Of a DNA stretch of 64,000 nt, positions 46,751 through 57,670 are shown piece by piece. The stretch comes from Salinisphaera hydrothermalis (GTDB lineage Bacteria > Pseudomonadota > Gammaproteobacteria > Nevskiales > Salinisphaeraceae): the NCBI RefSeq assembly GCF_040361195.1, contig NZ_APNE01000014.1. The stretch is one strand, 5' to 3'. The first letter of the stretch is position 1. Each line of letters begins with the position of its first letter. The notes beneath the pieces were generated by a model. It worked only from the letters and a program-made list of their open reading frames with translations, searched no databases and was not told where the DNA came from. The translations under genes and the position numbers were made by a program.

Positions 46751-47424
46751 GCGGGGTACCGGCGCGCTATCGCGGCCTGTGGCGGCGCCGGCTGTATGTC
46801 GAGCCGGCGGCCGGTCCGTCCGTGGTCGAAGATACGACCACCGAAGTGTACTGGCTACAGACGGGCCTCTGGCATGCCGACTTGCGCATTCCGGTCGGTA
46901 TGCCCGATTTCACCGGCGTGGGGAGCCTCGCCGACTGCGATCGTATGCAGTTGATCTGGATCGCCGGGCTGACGGCTTTCGCCGGGCGTACGATTGTCGA
47001 GGGCCGCTTCTGTACCTGGCATCGGTTGGTGGATATGGCGCCGGGCCTGGACAAGGACATCGGTGGGATGCAGTTTCTCTCCGACCGTCTGCTCGAAGAA
47101 CAGCATCCGGACGGCCGTTATCTCGAGCGTTGGGAGAAGGTCGCGTCCGGTGATGCGACCGGTGAGGTGGCGCGGATCGACGAGGCCGGTCTGCCGGTCT
47201 GGTTGCAGCAGGGCGCGCATGCGTTTCGTATCGTCCCCCGGCCGTCGCTGGAGGCCGACCACGAGTTGCTGGAAGCGCCCGAAACATTGGCCGGCGCCGC
47301 GCTCGCCCGGCGTGCGGCGACCGAGGTCAGCTATCTGTGCCGCGACGCCGACGGATGGCGCGTCGCGCGTTCGACCCATCCTTGGCGAATCGGCGACCTC
47401 TGCGAAGCACCGGACGCCCGGTAA
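46747..47424 (+). CDS. small protein of unknown function at the end of the guanidine operon, possibly HRI1/calycin-like
   Basis: 225 residues, no signal peptide or membrane helix. The opening RYRGLWRRRLYVEP, then TTTEVYWLQTGLWHADLRIPVGMPDF, and later TEVSYLCRDADGWRVARSTHPWRIGDL suggest a beta-barrel of two similar halves rich in W, R and T. This resembles the yeast HRI1 domain in outline; I hold that only weakly. Starts by a 4-bp overlap with the oxygenase gene, so expression is coupled. A lipocalin-like fold could bind a small ligand. No function is assigned. Confidence 0.7.
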   Translation: MSGVPARYRGLWRRRLYVEPAAGPSVVEDTTTEVYWLQTGLWHADLRIPVGMPDFTGVGSLADCDRMQLIWIAGLTAFAGRTIVEGRFCTWHRLVDMAPGLDKDIGGMQFLSDRLLEEQHPDGRYLERWEKVASGDATGEVARIDEAGLPVWLQQGAHAFRIVPRPSLEADHELLEAPETLAGAALARRAATEVSYLCRDADGWRVARSTHPWRIGDLCEAPDAR

Positions 47425-47512
47425 GAAAAGCTCCCAGCGGCCGTGGAGCCTTTGAAAATACAAGACTGGCGGATCGGGTTTTTCCCGAATCAATAACCTG
47501 GAGGGCCAACGG

Positions 47513-48295
47513 ATGAGCGGCGCATTACGCATCAGGCCATTGCTGACGGCTACGCATCGTTATGAAAAGACCGTGTCTACGCGCGGCCGTGGTCACGGGG
47601 TCTATATCGAGGCGCCGATCCTGGCGTATCTGATCGAAACGCGCAATGGCCGCATCCTGTTCGATGTCGGCTGCGACTACCACAAGATCGCCACGCCGGA
47701 ACTGCGTGCCCGTTATTTGGAACCGATGCGCCCGACCTTCGACGTGCCGGAGATGTCCCAGACGCAGCGCATCCCCGAATATCTGCAACGGCTCGGCCTG
47801 ACCGTGGACGATATCGATCTGGTATTTCTCAGTCATCTGCACTTCGACCATGCCGGCGGGCTATGCGATGTTCCCGGCTGCGAGGTACATATTCATCGCG
47901 ACGAGGTCGAAGCGGCCGATACCGGCGAGGTCAGCGGCATCTTTGACGATGAAATCGCCGAACGCGACAACTGGCGTATCCAGCCGGCGGCATACTCGCC
48001 CGCCCCCGGCATCCAGGCGATCGAGACGCCGGGCCATACCGCCGGTCATATGTCGTTGTTCATCGAGCTGCCCAAGGGGCCGCCGGTGATTCTATGCGGC
48101 GATGCCGCGGATCTGATGGAAAATCTGGACGACGAGATCGCCCCGGGTTACTGCTGGCAGGATCGCGAAACCCAAGCGGTGGACAGCATTCGACGGCTCA
48201 AGCAATTGGCAGCGCGTGAAGGCGCCGAGCTCTGGCCCAATCACGACTTCGATTTCTATCGCACGCTGCCGGCCTTTCCGGGTTTTCGGGAATGA
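47513..48295 (+). CDS. metallo-beta-lactamase-fold lactonase (N-acyl homoserine lactonase-like)
   Basis: 260 residues. The zinc motif HLHFDHAGG gives H108, H110, D112 and H113; further ligands lie in TPGHTAGHM and the bridging Asp in LCGDAADLMENL. Layout and length match the AiiA/AttM group of lactone hydrolases rather than glyoxalase II. It could cleave quorum-sensing lactones or a metabolic lactone. CTGGAGG precedes the ATG closely. It lies 88 bp after the guanidine operon on the same strand and might be its last gene or a separate unit. Confidence 0.82.
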   Translation: MSGALRIRPLLTATHRYEKTVSTRGRGHGVYIEAPILAYLIETRNGRILFDVGCDYHKIATPELRARYLEPMRPTFDVPEMSQTQRIPEYLQRLGLTVDDIDLVFLSHLHFDHAGGLCDVPGCEVHIHRDEVEAADTGEVSGIFDDEIAERDNWRIQPAAYSPAPGIQAIETPGHTAGHMSLFIELPKGPPVILCGDAADLMENLDDEIAPGYCWQDRETQAVDSIRRLKQLAAREGAELWPNHDFDFYRTLPAFPGFRE

Positions 48296-48416
48296 GCCGA
48301 TGGCGATGTTCGGGCAGCGCCAAGCGCTGATGTTTTAAGCCTATATGCTAGATGACGAATACCGGCGGGCCGTGGTATCAAGAAATTGCAGACTTGATGG
48401 TTCGCCGAGGGATCCG

Positions 48417-48866
48417 ATGCAGAACTTCGACACCATTCTTCTGGCCTATGACGGCAGCGAACAGGGGCGTATCGCCTTGCGACGCTCGTTGCCACTTCTG
48501 GGGGCAGGCGAGGTGCGCACACATTTGCTGGCGGTGGTGCCGCTGACCGGTGCGGTAGCCGCCGCGGAAGGCTTTTATACCGAGAGCATGTATGAGTCGG
48601 AGCGCGAGCGGGTGGAGAAGATCCTCGCCGAGGGCGTGGACATGCTCAAGGCCAAGGGGATCGATGCCCAGGGCTATGTCCGCGTCGGCGAGCCGGCGCA
48701 CCAGATCGCCAAGCTCGCCGGCGAGCTGGAGGTGGATCTAGTGATCGTCGGCCACCAGCGCCGCGGTGTTCTGGCGCGTTGGTGGCAGGGCTCGGTGGGC
48801 GCTTCGTTGCTTGATCGTCTGGATTGCAGTTTGCTGATCGCCCAGGACCCGTCGATCGAGACGTAA
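48417..48866 (+). CDS. universal stress protein (UspA family)
   Basis: 149 residues, a single Usp domain: FDTILLAYDGSEQGRIAL, VRVGEPAHQIAKLAGELEVDLVIVGHQRRG and GSVGASLLDRLDCSLLIA. The G-2x-G-9x-G(S/T) nucleotide-binding motif is partly kept (GHQRRGVLARWWQGSVG). ATG 48417 follows GAGGG and is preferred over an upstream ATG that adds 24 unlike residues. Single gene, converging with cysQ. Confidence 0.9.
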   Translation: MQNFDTILLAYDGSEQGRIALRRSLPLLGAGEVRTHLLAVVPLTGAVAAAEGFYTESMYESERERVEKILAEGVDMLKAKGIDAQGYVRVGEPAHQIAKLAGELEVDLVIVGHQRRGVLARWWQGSVGASLLDRLDCSLLIAQDPSIET

Positions 48867-48872
48867 ACCGGC

Positions 48873-48896
48873 CCGCGGCGGTCTTGTCCGCCGCGG
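48873..48896. terminator. perfect hairpin between convergent usp and cysQ
   Basis: CCGCGGCGG, six bases, then CCGCCGCGG: a perfect 9-bp GC stem 7 bp after the usp stop and 26 bp from the cysQ stop. There is no T tract on either side, so termination from both directions is likely but not certain. Confidence 0.5.
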
Positions 48897-48921
48897 CGAT
48901 CGAGTGCGGCCTGCGCTTGCG

Positions 48922-49722
48922 CTACTTGGGGACGTACGACAGCCAGTCGTAACCGTCGTCGCCATAGGCGATGAACCAGTCGTTGAGCAGGCTGTCGGTT
49001 TCGTTGTAGCGCAGCGGGCGGCCTCGGGCATCGGTGACGTAACCGCCCGCGGCTTTGAGCACGGCGTGGCCCGCGGCGGTGTCCCATTCGCTAGTCGGGC
49101 CCAGCCGCGGGTAGAAGTCGGCCGCCCCTTCGGCAATCACGCAGAACTTCAGCGACGAGCCCATGCTGACGGGTTCGTAGTCGTCCATGTTGGACAGCAG
49201 CTGTTCGATGGCGTCCGAACGATGCGAGCGCGACACCAAAATACGGGGTTTTTCGGTACGAGCCGGGCTGACCTGTATGGCTTCGATCTCGCCGTCGCCC
49301 TCGCGCCGGAAAGCGCCGACTCCATGCGCGCCGAACCAGAGCCGGTCGAGCGCCGGGGCATAGACCACGCCGAGCACAGGCCGGCCATCCTCGATCAGTG
49401 CGATGTTGATCGTGAACTGATCGTTACGGTTGACGAATTCCTTGGTGCCGTCCAACGGGTCGATCAACCAGTATTCGCGCCATTCCGAGCGCGTGTCGTA
49501 GTCGATGTCGGCGCCTTCCTCGGATAGCTGCGGCGTATCCGGTGTGAGCGCCGACAGCCCGGCGGCAATCGAGCGATGCGCCGCGAGATCGGCCTGGGTC
49601 AGCGGGCTATCGTCGTCCTTGGTCGCGACGTCGAAATCGCTGCGGTAGATCGGCAGCGTCTTCGCGCCGGCCTCGACGGCGATGCGGCAGACAGCATCGA
49701 GCAGTTCGCGGTTGATCTCCAT
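48922..49722 (-). CDS. cysQ: 3'(2'),5'-bisphosphate nucleotidase
   Basis: 266 residues of the inositol monophosphatase superfamily. Metal sites: LSEEGADI, WLIDPLDGTKEFVNRNDQFTINIAL and SEWDTAAGHAVLKAAGG. The TKEF version of the DPxDGT motif separates CysQ from inositol phosphatases. It hydrolyses PAP, a by-product of sulfate assimilation. Monocistronic or weakly linked with rhlB, whose stop is 78 bp upstream of the cysQ start. Confidence 0.94.
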   Translation of the reverse strand: MEINRELLDAVCRIAVEAGAKTLPIYRSDFDVATKDDDSPLTQADLAAHRSIAAGLSALTPDTPQLSEEGADIDYDTRSEWREYWLIDPLDGTKEFVNRNDQFTINIALIEDGRPVLGVVYAPALDRLWFGAHGVGAFRREGDGEIEAIQVSPARTEKPRILVSRSHRSDAIEQLLSNMDDYEPVSMGSSLKFCVIAEGAADFYPRLGPTSEWDTAAGHAVLKAAGGYVTDARGRPLRYNETDSLLNDWFIAYGDDGYDWLSYVPK

Positions 49723-49800
49723 GATCCTAGGCCGTGGCGTTCGCAGTAAAACATCGCATCATACCGGCCTTGCGGGTGCGCACAAGCCGGGCGCAATCGA

Positions 49801-51117
<1,317 letters not shown>

Positions 51118-51476
51118 TGAATTCTCTTCGCGCCGGGTCGGCGATTAGGGCCCGTCATCGTTTTTTGTCCGAAAGCATCAACGGGCCCTTGGAAAAGGGT
51201 TGAAAAAATGCTTGAGATTAGCTCCAATACAAGCGAAGATTATGCATGCAGCGAACCGTTGTATGCTCGAGTTGCATCAACTCGCTTTCTGGCGCTTGTT
51301 TCGTGCAACCCGCACTATAACAGCTTGTGATCTTGGCGACCGGGTCGCTGGTCATTGGCAAGCTTGCAAACATTTCCCGCGCCCCTAATTAGGTGTCTGA
51401 GGCTTTGATCTTCTACGGATCGAAAGCCAATCAACCCGCTTCTATCATTTGTCCTGCTCCAGACGTGAGGACGCTC
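51118..51476. promoter_or_regulatory. divergent rhlB/trxA control region
   Basis: 359 bp, no gene. In the rhlB leader GGGCCCGT (51148-51155) and ACGGGCCC (51181-51188) form an 8-bp hairpin about 30 nt before the start. A second small dyad, CGAGTT-N5-AACTCG, lies near 51270-51286. TATAAC near 51315 is a possible -10 for trxA without a clear -35. Assigned by eye only. Confidence 0.4.
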
Positions 51477-51803
51477 ATGAGTGAAAACATCGTCAAAGTC
51501 AGTGACGACAGCTTCGAAAACGACGTGCTGTCGGCCTCCGGTCCTGTCCTTGTGGACTATTGGGCCGAATGGTGCGGCCCCTGCAAGCAGATTGCCCCGG
51601 TGCTCGACGAGCTCGCCGACGAATACGAAGGCAAGCTGACCATCGCCAAGCTCAACGTCGATGAAAACCCGAATACGCCGCCGCGCTACGGTATACGCGG
51701 CATTCCGACCCTGATGCTGTTCAAGGACGGCGAAGTGGCCGGGACCAAGGTCGGCGCTGTCTCCAAGAGCCAGCTCGCCGAATTTGTCGATCAGCACATC
51801 TAG
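51477..51803 (+). CDS. trxA: thioredoxin 1
   Basis: 108 residues, the classic length. Active site WCGPC (C33, C36), cis-Pro in IRGIPTLMLF and the family KLNVDENP segment. General dithiol reductant in the cytoplasm. ATG 51477 follows GAGGA; a longer in-frame form has no ribosome site and no homology. It lies 111 bp before rho. Confidence 0.96.
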   Translation: MSENIVKVSDDSFENDVLSASGPVLVDYWAEWCGPCKQIAPVLDELADEYEGKLTIAKLNVDENPNTPPRYGIRGIPTLMLFKDGEVAGTKVGAVSKSQLAEFVDQHI

Positions 51804-51914
51804 TCTGATTCGACCCGCGTGCCGCCGAGGGCGATTGGCGGCACGCGCCGAACCTTCATCCTCGACTCGTGGCCTGACCGGGCGACGACATATCCCGAAC
51901 GAGCGTATATAACC

Positions 51915-53456
<1,542 letters not shown>

Positions 53457-53477
53457 TCAAAGCCGTCGATCACGGCC

Positions 53478-53508
53478 AAAAAAAGCGGGCTCCGGCCCGC
53501 TTTTTTTT
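53478..53508 (+). terminator. intrinsic terminator of trxA-rho
   Basis: GCGGGC (53485-53490), four-base loop, GCCCGC, then eight T residues. Seven A residues before the stem extend the pairing. It lies 22 bp after the rho stop. Very strong. Confidence 0.92.
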
Positions 53509-54048
53509 GGTTCATCGCGGATTAGCGGGGCCACGATCCCGGCGAGTTCCGGGGATTCAGGCATGGGTAGATACGACTAAGCCATGCACTGGGTCAGCAC
53601 CGCCGACCTCGCACTCGAACAGTCTAGTCCGCGGGTCTTCGCCGGCCTTTGGTTTCGCGCTGCAGCGCGAGTCACTTCTCTTGCTTGCTCGGCAGATGTA
53701 ACCAAGAGAAGAGCACCCGGCGCGGCGCCGGCTTCGCCGGTTCACGTCGAGGCGTGGTGCCTGCGGGATGCGCCCACCTAGTCGATGACAATGGCGCATC
53801 GCTTTGGCGATGCTCAGACAGGCTGGGCGCACCGGCCCCGTGCGCCGGACACCCGCCAGCACCACGCCTCGCCGTCGCCGCACAACGGGACGGGAATACA
53901 GCCACGGCGCATCAGAGTTCGGCGTCTTCCATAAACCGTGGCATCGCGGCCCACCTAACCATCCAGCTGAGGCCATGATCCGGTTTTGCATCGGCCCCGC
54001 TAATATGCGACGAGCCTTTTTTTGATCGCGCGGCGCGGACGCCGTTGC
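53509..54048. other. non-coding region with a large nested palindrome
   Basis: 540 bp between rho and pqiC, no credible gene. It includes GCGCTGCAGCGC (53657-53668), CTTCTCTTG/CAAGAGAAG (53675-53683, 53703-53711) and a three-tier nested palindrome (53748-53871). The CTTCTCTTGCTTG...CAAGAGAAG stretch resembles a repeat I know from other proteobacterial intergenic regions; that comparison is from memory. Confidence 0.6.
53748..53871. repeat. three-tier nested inverted repeat
   Basis: Outer arms CGAGGCGTGGTGC (53748-53760) and GCACCACGCCTCG (53859-53871) are perfect. Middle arms TGCGCCCA (53769-53776) and TGGGCGCA (53824-53831) are perfect. Inner GCATCGC/GCGATGC (53796-53802, 53807-53813) closes a TTTG loop. 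The whole can fold into a single 124-nt hairpin. Function unknown. Confidence 0.7.
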
Positions 54049-54675
54049 TCAGGAACCCGATCCCCGGGATTTGATGGTCTGCGCCAGGGCCGGCGCCATA
54101 TCGCGTCCGATCGCGTGCCAGCCGCTGGACAGACTGCTGACCAGGGCGGGGTACCCGTCGCTCTTGAGCGGGACGCGGCGAGTAAACGCCCGAGCGGCCA
54201 GCGTATCGCCATTCGGGCCGATCAGCGTCCAGCGCCCCGCGATATGGGCGTTGCCGTCATAGTGCCCGAGGAACTGATCGACGTGGGTTTGAAGTTGATA
54301 CACGTCGTGCTGATGGCTGTTCGCACGGACCACGTTGATGCCGCCCAAGCGCTGATCGAGCGTCGCGTACAGATCGTCGGTCAGCTGGCCCGAGAGTGAC
54401 GACGCCCATCGGTTGTCGTTGGCGATCACTACCTTGTGCGGGCCGGTCTGGTAGACGAGACCGCCCTGGTCAAGATACGACGCCGTGCTCACCGGCGCGA
54501 CCATCAGTGTGGGCGCTCCCGGTTGCGGCGCGGCGTCGGCGGTGCCGGGGCTGGAGTCCAGTACGAAAAGCGACGGCGAGTTCGCTGTGGTTGCGCAGCC
54601 GGCGACGAGTGCGAGACTTAGCAGCAGCCCGGCGGCCGAGGCCCGGCGAATGAACGAGTGACGACGGGGGGTCAT
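54049..54675 (-). CDS. pqiC: PqiC-like outer-membrane lipoprotein
   Basis: 208 residues with a lipoprotein signal peptide ending LVAGC (C27), then the ABC_trans_aux/DUF330 domain (FVLDSSPGTAD, TLMVAPVSTASYLDQGGLVYQ, NRWASSLSGQLTDDLYATLDQRLGG). PqiC sits at the outer membrane and completes the PqiABC lipid-transport bridge. ATGA overlap with pqiB. Last gene of the unit. Confidence 0.9.
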   Translation of the reverse strand: MTPRRHSFIRRASAAGLLLSLALVAGCATTANSPSLFVLDSSPGTADAAPQPGAPTLMVAPVSTASYLDQGGLVYQTGPHKVVIANDNRWASSLSGQLTDDLYATLDQRLGGINVVRANSHQHDVYQLQTHVDQFLGHYDGNAHIAGRWTLIGPNGDTLAARAFTRRVPLKSDGYPALVSSLSSGWHAIGRDMAPALAQTIKSRGSGS

Positions 54676-56324
54676 GGGTGAGCCCTCGGTACCGGATCCT
54701 TGCCCTGGGGGCGGCCGAAGATCAGTGAATTCGGATGATCGCGCAGCGTACGTGTCAACGGCGCGGCATTGTCGAGCACCTGATTCAAGCGCTCGATGGT
54801 CTGATTGAGCTGCTGATACGCTGGCGCCCCCTGCTGAAAATTATCCAGCGTATTTTGCAGCTGCTGCAGGGTATCGCTGAGTTCGCCAGGCAGGCGCTGC
54901 GTGCCCGGCTGGGCGAGCAGCTTGTTGATCTGATGCGTGGCCTGTTGCAGCTGTTCCAGCGTATCGTTGGTCGTGCTCGCCGCGTGTTTGAGCTGGTCGA
55001 CGATCGGGCCGATATCGAGATTGTTGAGCTTGTCCATCAGGTTCGATAGCTGCTGCTGAATGCTCGTAATCTGGCTCGGTTCGCTCGGGAACACGCGGTA
55101 GGGGCCGACTTTCTGTGCGTGATAAGTCTTGGCGTGGTGGTCGAAGGTCAGGTCAATGAACATCGCGCCGGTGAGCAGATTCGAGGATTTGATGGTGGCG
55201 CGCAGGCCATGTTTGAAGAACTGTTCATTGCGCTGGTGCCACTCGTCGTTGGACATATGGGCCCAGGACAGGCTCGGGCGCTGTGGCTCGATCGAGATCA
55301 GCACCGGGATCTTGAAGCCGGAAAAGCTCGATGGTTTGAAGTCCTTCGGGTAGAACGGCACTTTTTCCACCGTGCCCACGCGCAGTCCGCGGTATTCCAC
55401 CGCAGCGCCCGCGGACAACCCGCGCACCGAATCATCGAGCAGCACGACATATTTGAGCTTGCGGGTATAGCGATCCTGGGTCGCCGCATTGTGCGTTTCA
55501 TAGAGCTTGAAACGCGCGCCGTCCTTGGCCGGTTTCCCGGTATCCACGTCTTCCGGCTGGCCGAAGGTAATACCGCCGGCCAGCACGCTCTGCAGCGACC
55601 CGAGTTGTACATCCACGCCATCCGAGCCCAGATGCAGGTCGACCCCCGAGCGCAGCCAGAACTGGGTGACGTTGGTGATCAGCTGTGAATACGGTTTGCC
55701 GATGAACACCGTATAAACCGTCTGCCGCTTGGCCACCGAGAACTGACTGTCCTCGATCTGCCCGACGTTCTGGCCCTGATAGACGATCGGGTCGCCCACC
55801 GAGAGTGTGTTGTCGCCGGAATTGACGAGTTTGACCGTCAGCCCGGGTTTGTTGCTCGGGGTCGGCGGTGGATTGTCCTGAACCTTGAAGTGCCGCTTGT
55901 CGCTGCGCTTGTCGGCCGGGCGCATCTGTAGATAGGCCCCGGAAATGATGGTGTTGAGGCCCGAAATACCCTGCGGGCCAACCCGCGGTTTAACGACCCA
56001 GAATTGTGCGTCATCGCCCAGCAGCTTGCCGGTATCCGGATTCATCTGCACCGTGACGACGGCGCCCTTGTAGTTGTCGGCCAGCGAGACGTCGGTGACG
56101 TGGCCTACCGGCACACTGCGTACCTTAAGCTGGGTATTGCCCGCATCGATGCCTTCGGCGGTATCCATGTCGAGCTGGATCACTGGGCCGCGCGAGGTGA
56201 AATTGTCGTAGACCAGCCAGCCGCCGATCAGCGCGGCGGCCAATGGAATCAGCCAGACCGGCGAGATGCGCCAGCGGCGCGGTTCGGACAGCTCGGCGGT
56301 ATCGTCGGGCGGGGTATCGCTCAT
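54672..56324 (-). CDS. pqiB: PqiB, MCE-domain periplasm-spanning protein
   Basis: 550 residues: one N-terminal transmembrane helix (about 22-42), three MCE domains (beginning near SRGPVIQLDMDTAEGI, KPGLTVKLVNSGDNTLSVG and RYTRKLKYVVLLDDSVRGLSAG) and a long C-terminal coiled coil (SIQQQLSNLMDKLNNLDIG and onward) that forms the needle. Hexamer spanning inner to outer membrane for lipid traffic. ATG 56322-56324 overlaps the pqiA stop; reading further upstream in frame is spurious. Confidence 0.94.
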   Translation of the reverse strand: MSDTPPDDTAELSEPRRWRISPVWLIPLAAALIGGWLVYDNFTSRGPVIQLDMDTAEGIDAGNTQLKVRSVPVGHVTDVSLADNYKGAVVTVQMNPDTGKLLGDDAQFWVVKPRVGPQGISGLNTIISGAYLQMRPADKRSDKRHFKVQDNPPPTPSNKPGLTVKLVNSGDNTLSVGDPIVYQGQNVGQIEDSQFSVAKRQTVYTVFIGKPYSQLITNVTQFWLRSGVDLHLGSDGVDVQLGSLQSVLAGGITFGQPEDVDTGKPAKDGARFKLYETHNAATQDRYTRKLKYVVLLDDSVRGLSAGAAVEYRGLRVGTVEKVPFYPKDFKPSSFSGFKIPVLISIEPQRPSLSWAHMSNDEWHQRNEQFFKHGLRATIKSSNLLTGAMFIDLTFDHHAKTYHAQKVGPYRVFPSEPSQITSIQQQLSNLMDKLNNLDIGPIVDQLKHAASTTNDTLEQLQQATHQINKLLAQPGTQRLPGELSDTLQQLQNTLDNFQQGAPAYQQLNQTIERLNQVLDNAAPLTRTLRDHPNSLIFGRPQGKDPVPRAHP

Positions 56325-57670
56325 GCGCTGGATTCGGTATCGGGGTCGGGGGAAGCGGAATCGGGCCAGAGTAACCGAGTATCGAAGGTCAGTGCGGCGA
56401 TCATGGTCAGGATCACCACGCCGGCAAACGCGACCGCCCCGCGCCCGGGCTCGATGGACATGAGCGCGCCGGCCTGGACCAGCGTGGCGAGTACCGCCAC
56501 CACGAATACGTCGATCATCGACCAGCGGCCGATTTTCTCGGTCAGACGATACGCGCGTGTTCGCGACAGCGATGCGCCCGGACGGCCGCGCGCGGCAATG
56601 CATAGCCAGCCGAGCGCCACGATCTTGGAGATCGGCACCACGATACTGGCCACGAAGATCACGGCGGCGATCGGCCAGTCCCCGGCCTCGGCCAGATGCA
56701 ACACGCCGCCGGCGATGGTCTGCGGCTGCGCGTTGCCGAGCGTGATGGTCGAGAGTACCGGGTAGATATTGGCCGGAATATAAAGCAGAGCCGACGTCAC
56801 GAGCAGGGCCCAGGTGAGCTGGATACGATCGACGCGAAAGACATGGTGCCGCTTGCCGCAGCGCGGGCAGCGATGATGGCGGTTGACCACGAACGGCGTA
56901 TCGCAGGCCGCGCAGGCGACCAGCGACTGGCTACGCCCGGTAGCGCCGGAGCGGATATCGCGCCCGGGCGCCGGCACCGGCGCGACCGCATCCCAGAGTG
57001 CTGTCCAGTCGATGAGCGTCAGCGTGCGCAACAGCAGCAACGAATACACGCAGAACGCTACGAAGGAGGCACGGATGTGGATGTCGGCGAGCGAGACGAT
57101 CTTGATCAGGCTGACCAACACGCCGACGATGAATACATCGGACATCATCCACGGCTCGAGCGGGCGCAACAGCCGGGCCAGCGGCACTACGCCGGGTAGC
57201 GGTCGGCGATTGCGCCCGGCGGCGATGCACAAATAGATCAGTGCGGCGAGATACACCCCTGGAAAGCCCACGGTGGTCGCCAGCAGCACGGCGGCCAGCG
57301 CACCGTAGTCGTCGCCAATGAGCGCGCTGACGGTGTCGCCGAAATTCATGACATGGCCGACGCCATGAGTCGAAAACCCGAGAAACGGAAAGACGAATAC
57401 CAGCCCCAGCGCGATCAGGGCCGCGATGGCCCATGCCATCGGGGCCTGGGCGTCACGCTGGGCGATGCCGGTCAGGTGATGCCCGCAGCGCGGGCAGTGG
57501 GCCTGCTGGCCCGGACGGCGCGGCGGTAGACGGGAGACCCAGTCGCATTCGCGACAAAGCGCGAGCCGCGACACCGCTGGGTGCCGCGGGCTCGGATCGG
57601 GGGCTGGGCGGCCGGTCGCGTCGTTGACCGCCGGCGCGGGATCAGCGTTTGTCGATGTCGACGTAGTCAC
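56321..57670 (-). CDS. pqiA: PqiA, inner-membrane protein of the Pqi system
   Basis: 449 residues made of two PqiA domains. Each begins with a zinc ribbon (CRECDWVSRLPPRRPGQQAHCPRC and CAACDTPFVVNRHHRCPRC) followed by four membrane helices. It anchors PqiB in the inner membrane. The only plausible start is GTG 57670, because the first zinc ribbon must be included. This places the first 29 bp inside the 3' end of gltA on the same strand, an unusual overlap for unrelated functions. Confidence 0.9.
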   Translation of the reverse strand: MTTSTSTNADPAPAVNDATGRPAPDPSPRHPAVSRLALCRECDWVSRLPPRRPGQQAHCPRCGHHLTGIAQRDAQAPMAWAIAALIALGLVFVFPFLGFSTHGVGHVMNFGDTVSALIGDDYGALAAVLLATTVGFPGVYLAALIYLCIAAGRNRRPLPGVVPLARLLRPLEPWMMSDVFIVGVLVSLIKIVSLADIHIRASFVAFCVYSLLLLRTLTLIDWTALWDAVAPVPAPGRDIRSGATGRSQSLVACAACDTPFVVNRHHRCPRCGKRHHVFRVDRIQLTWALLVTSALLYIPANIYPVLSTITLGNAQPQTIAGGVLHLAEAGDWPIAAVIFVASIVVPISKIVALGWLCIAARGRPGASLSRTRAYRLTEKIGRWSMIDVFVVAVLATLVQAGALMSIEPGRGAVAFAGVVILTMIAALTFDTRLLWPDSASPDPDTESSA

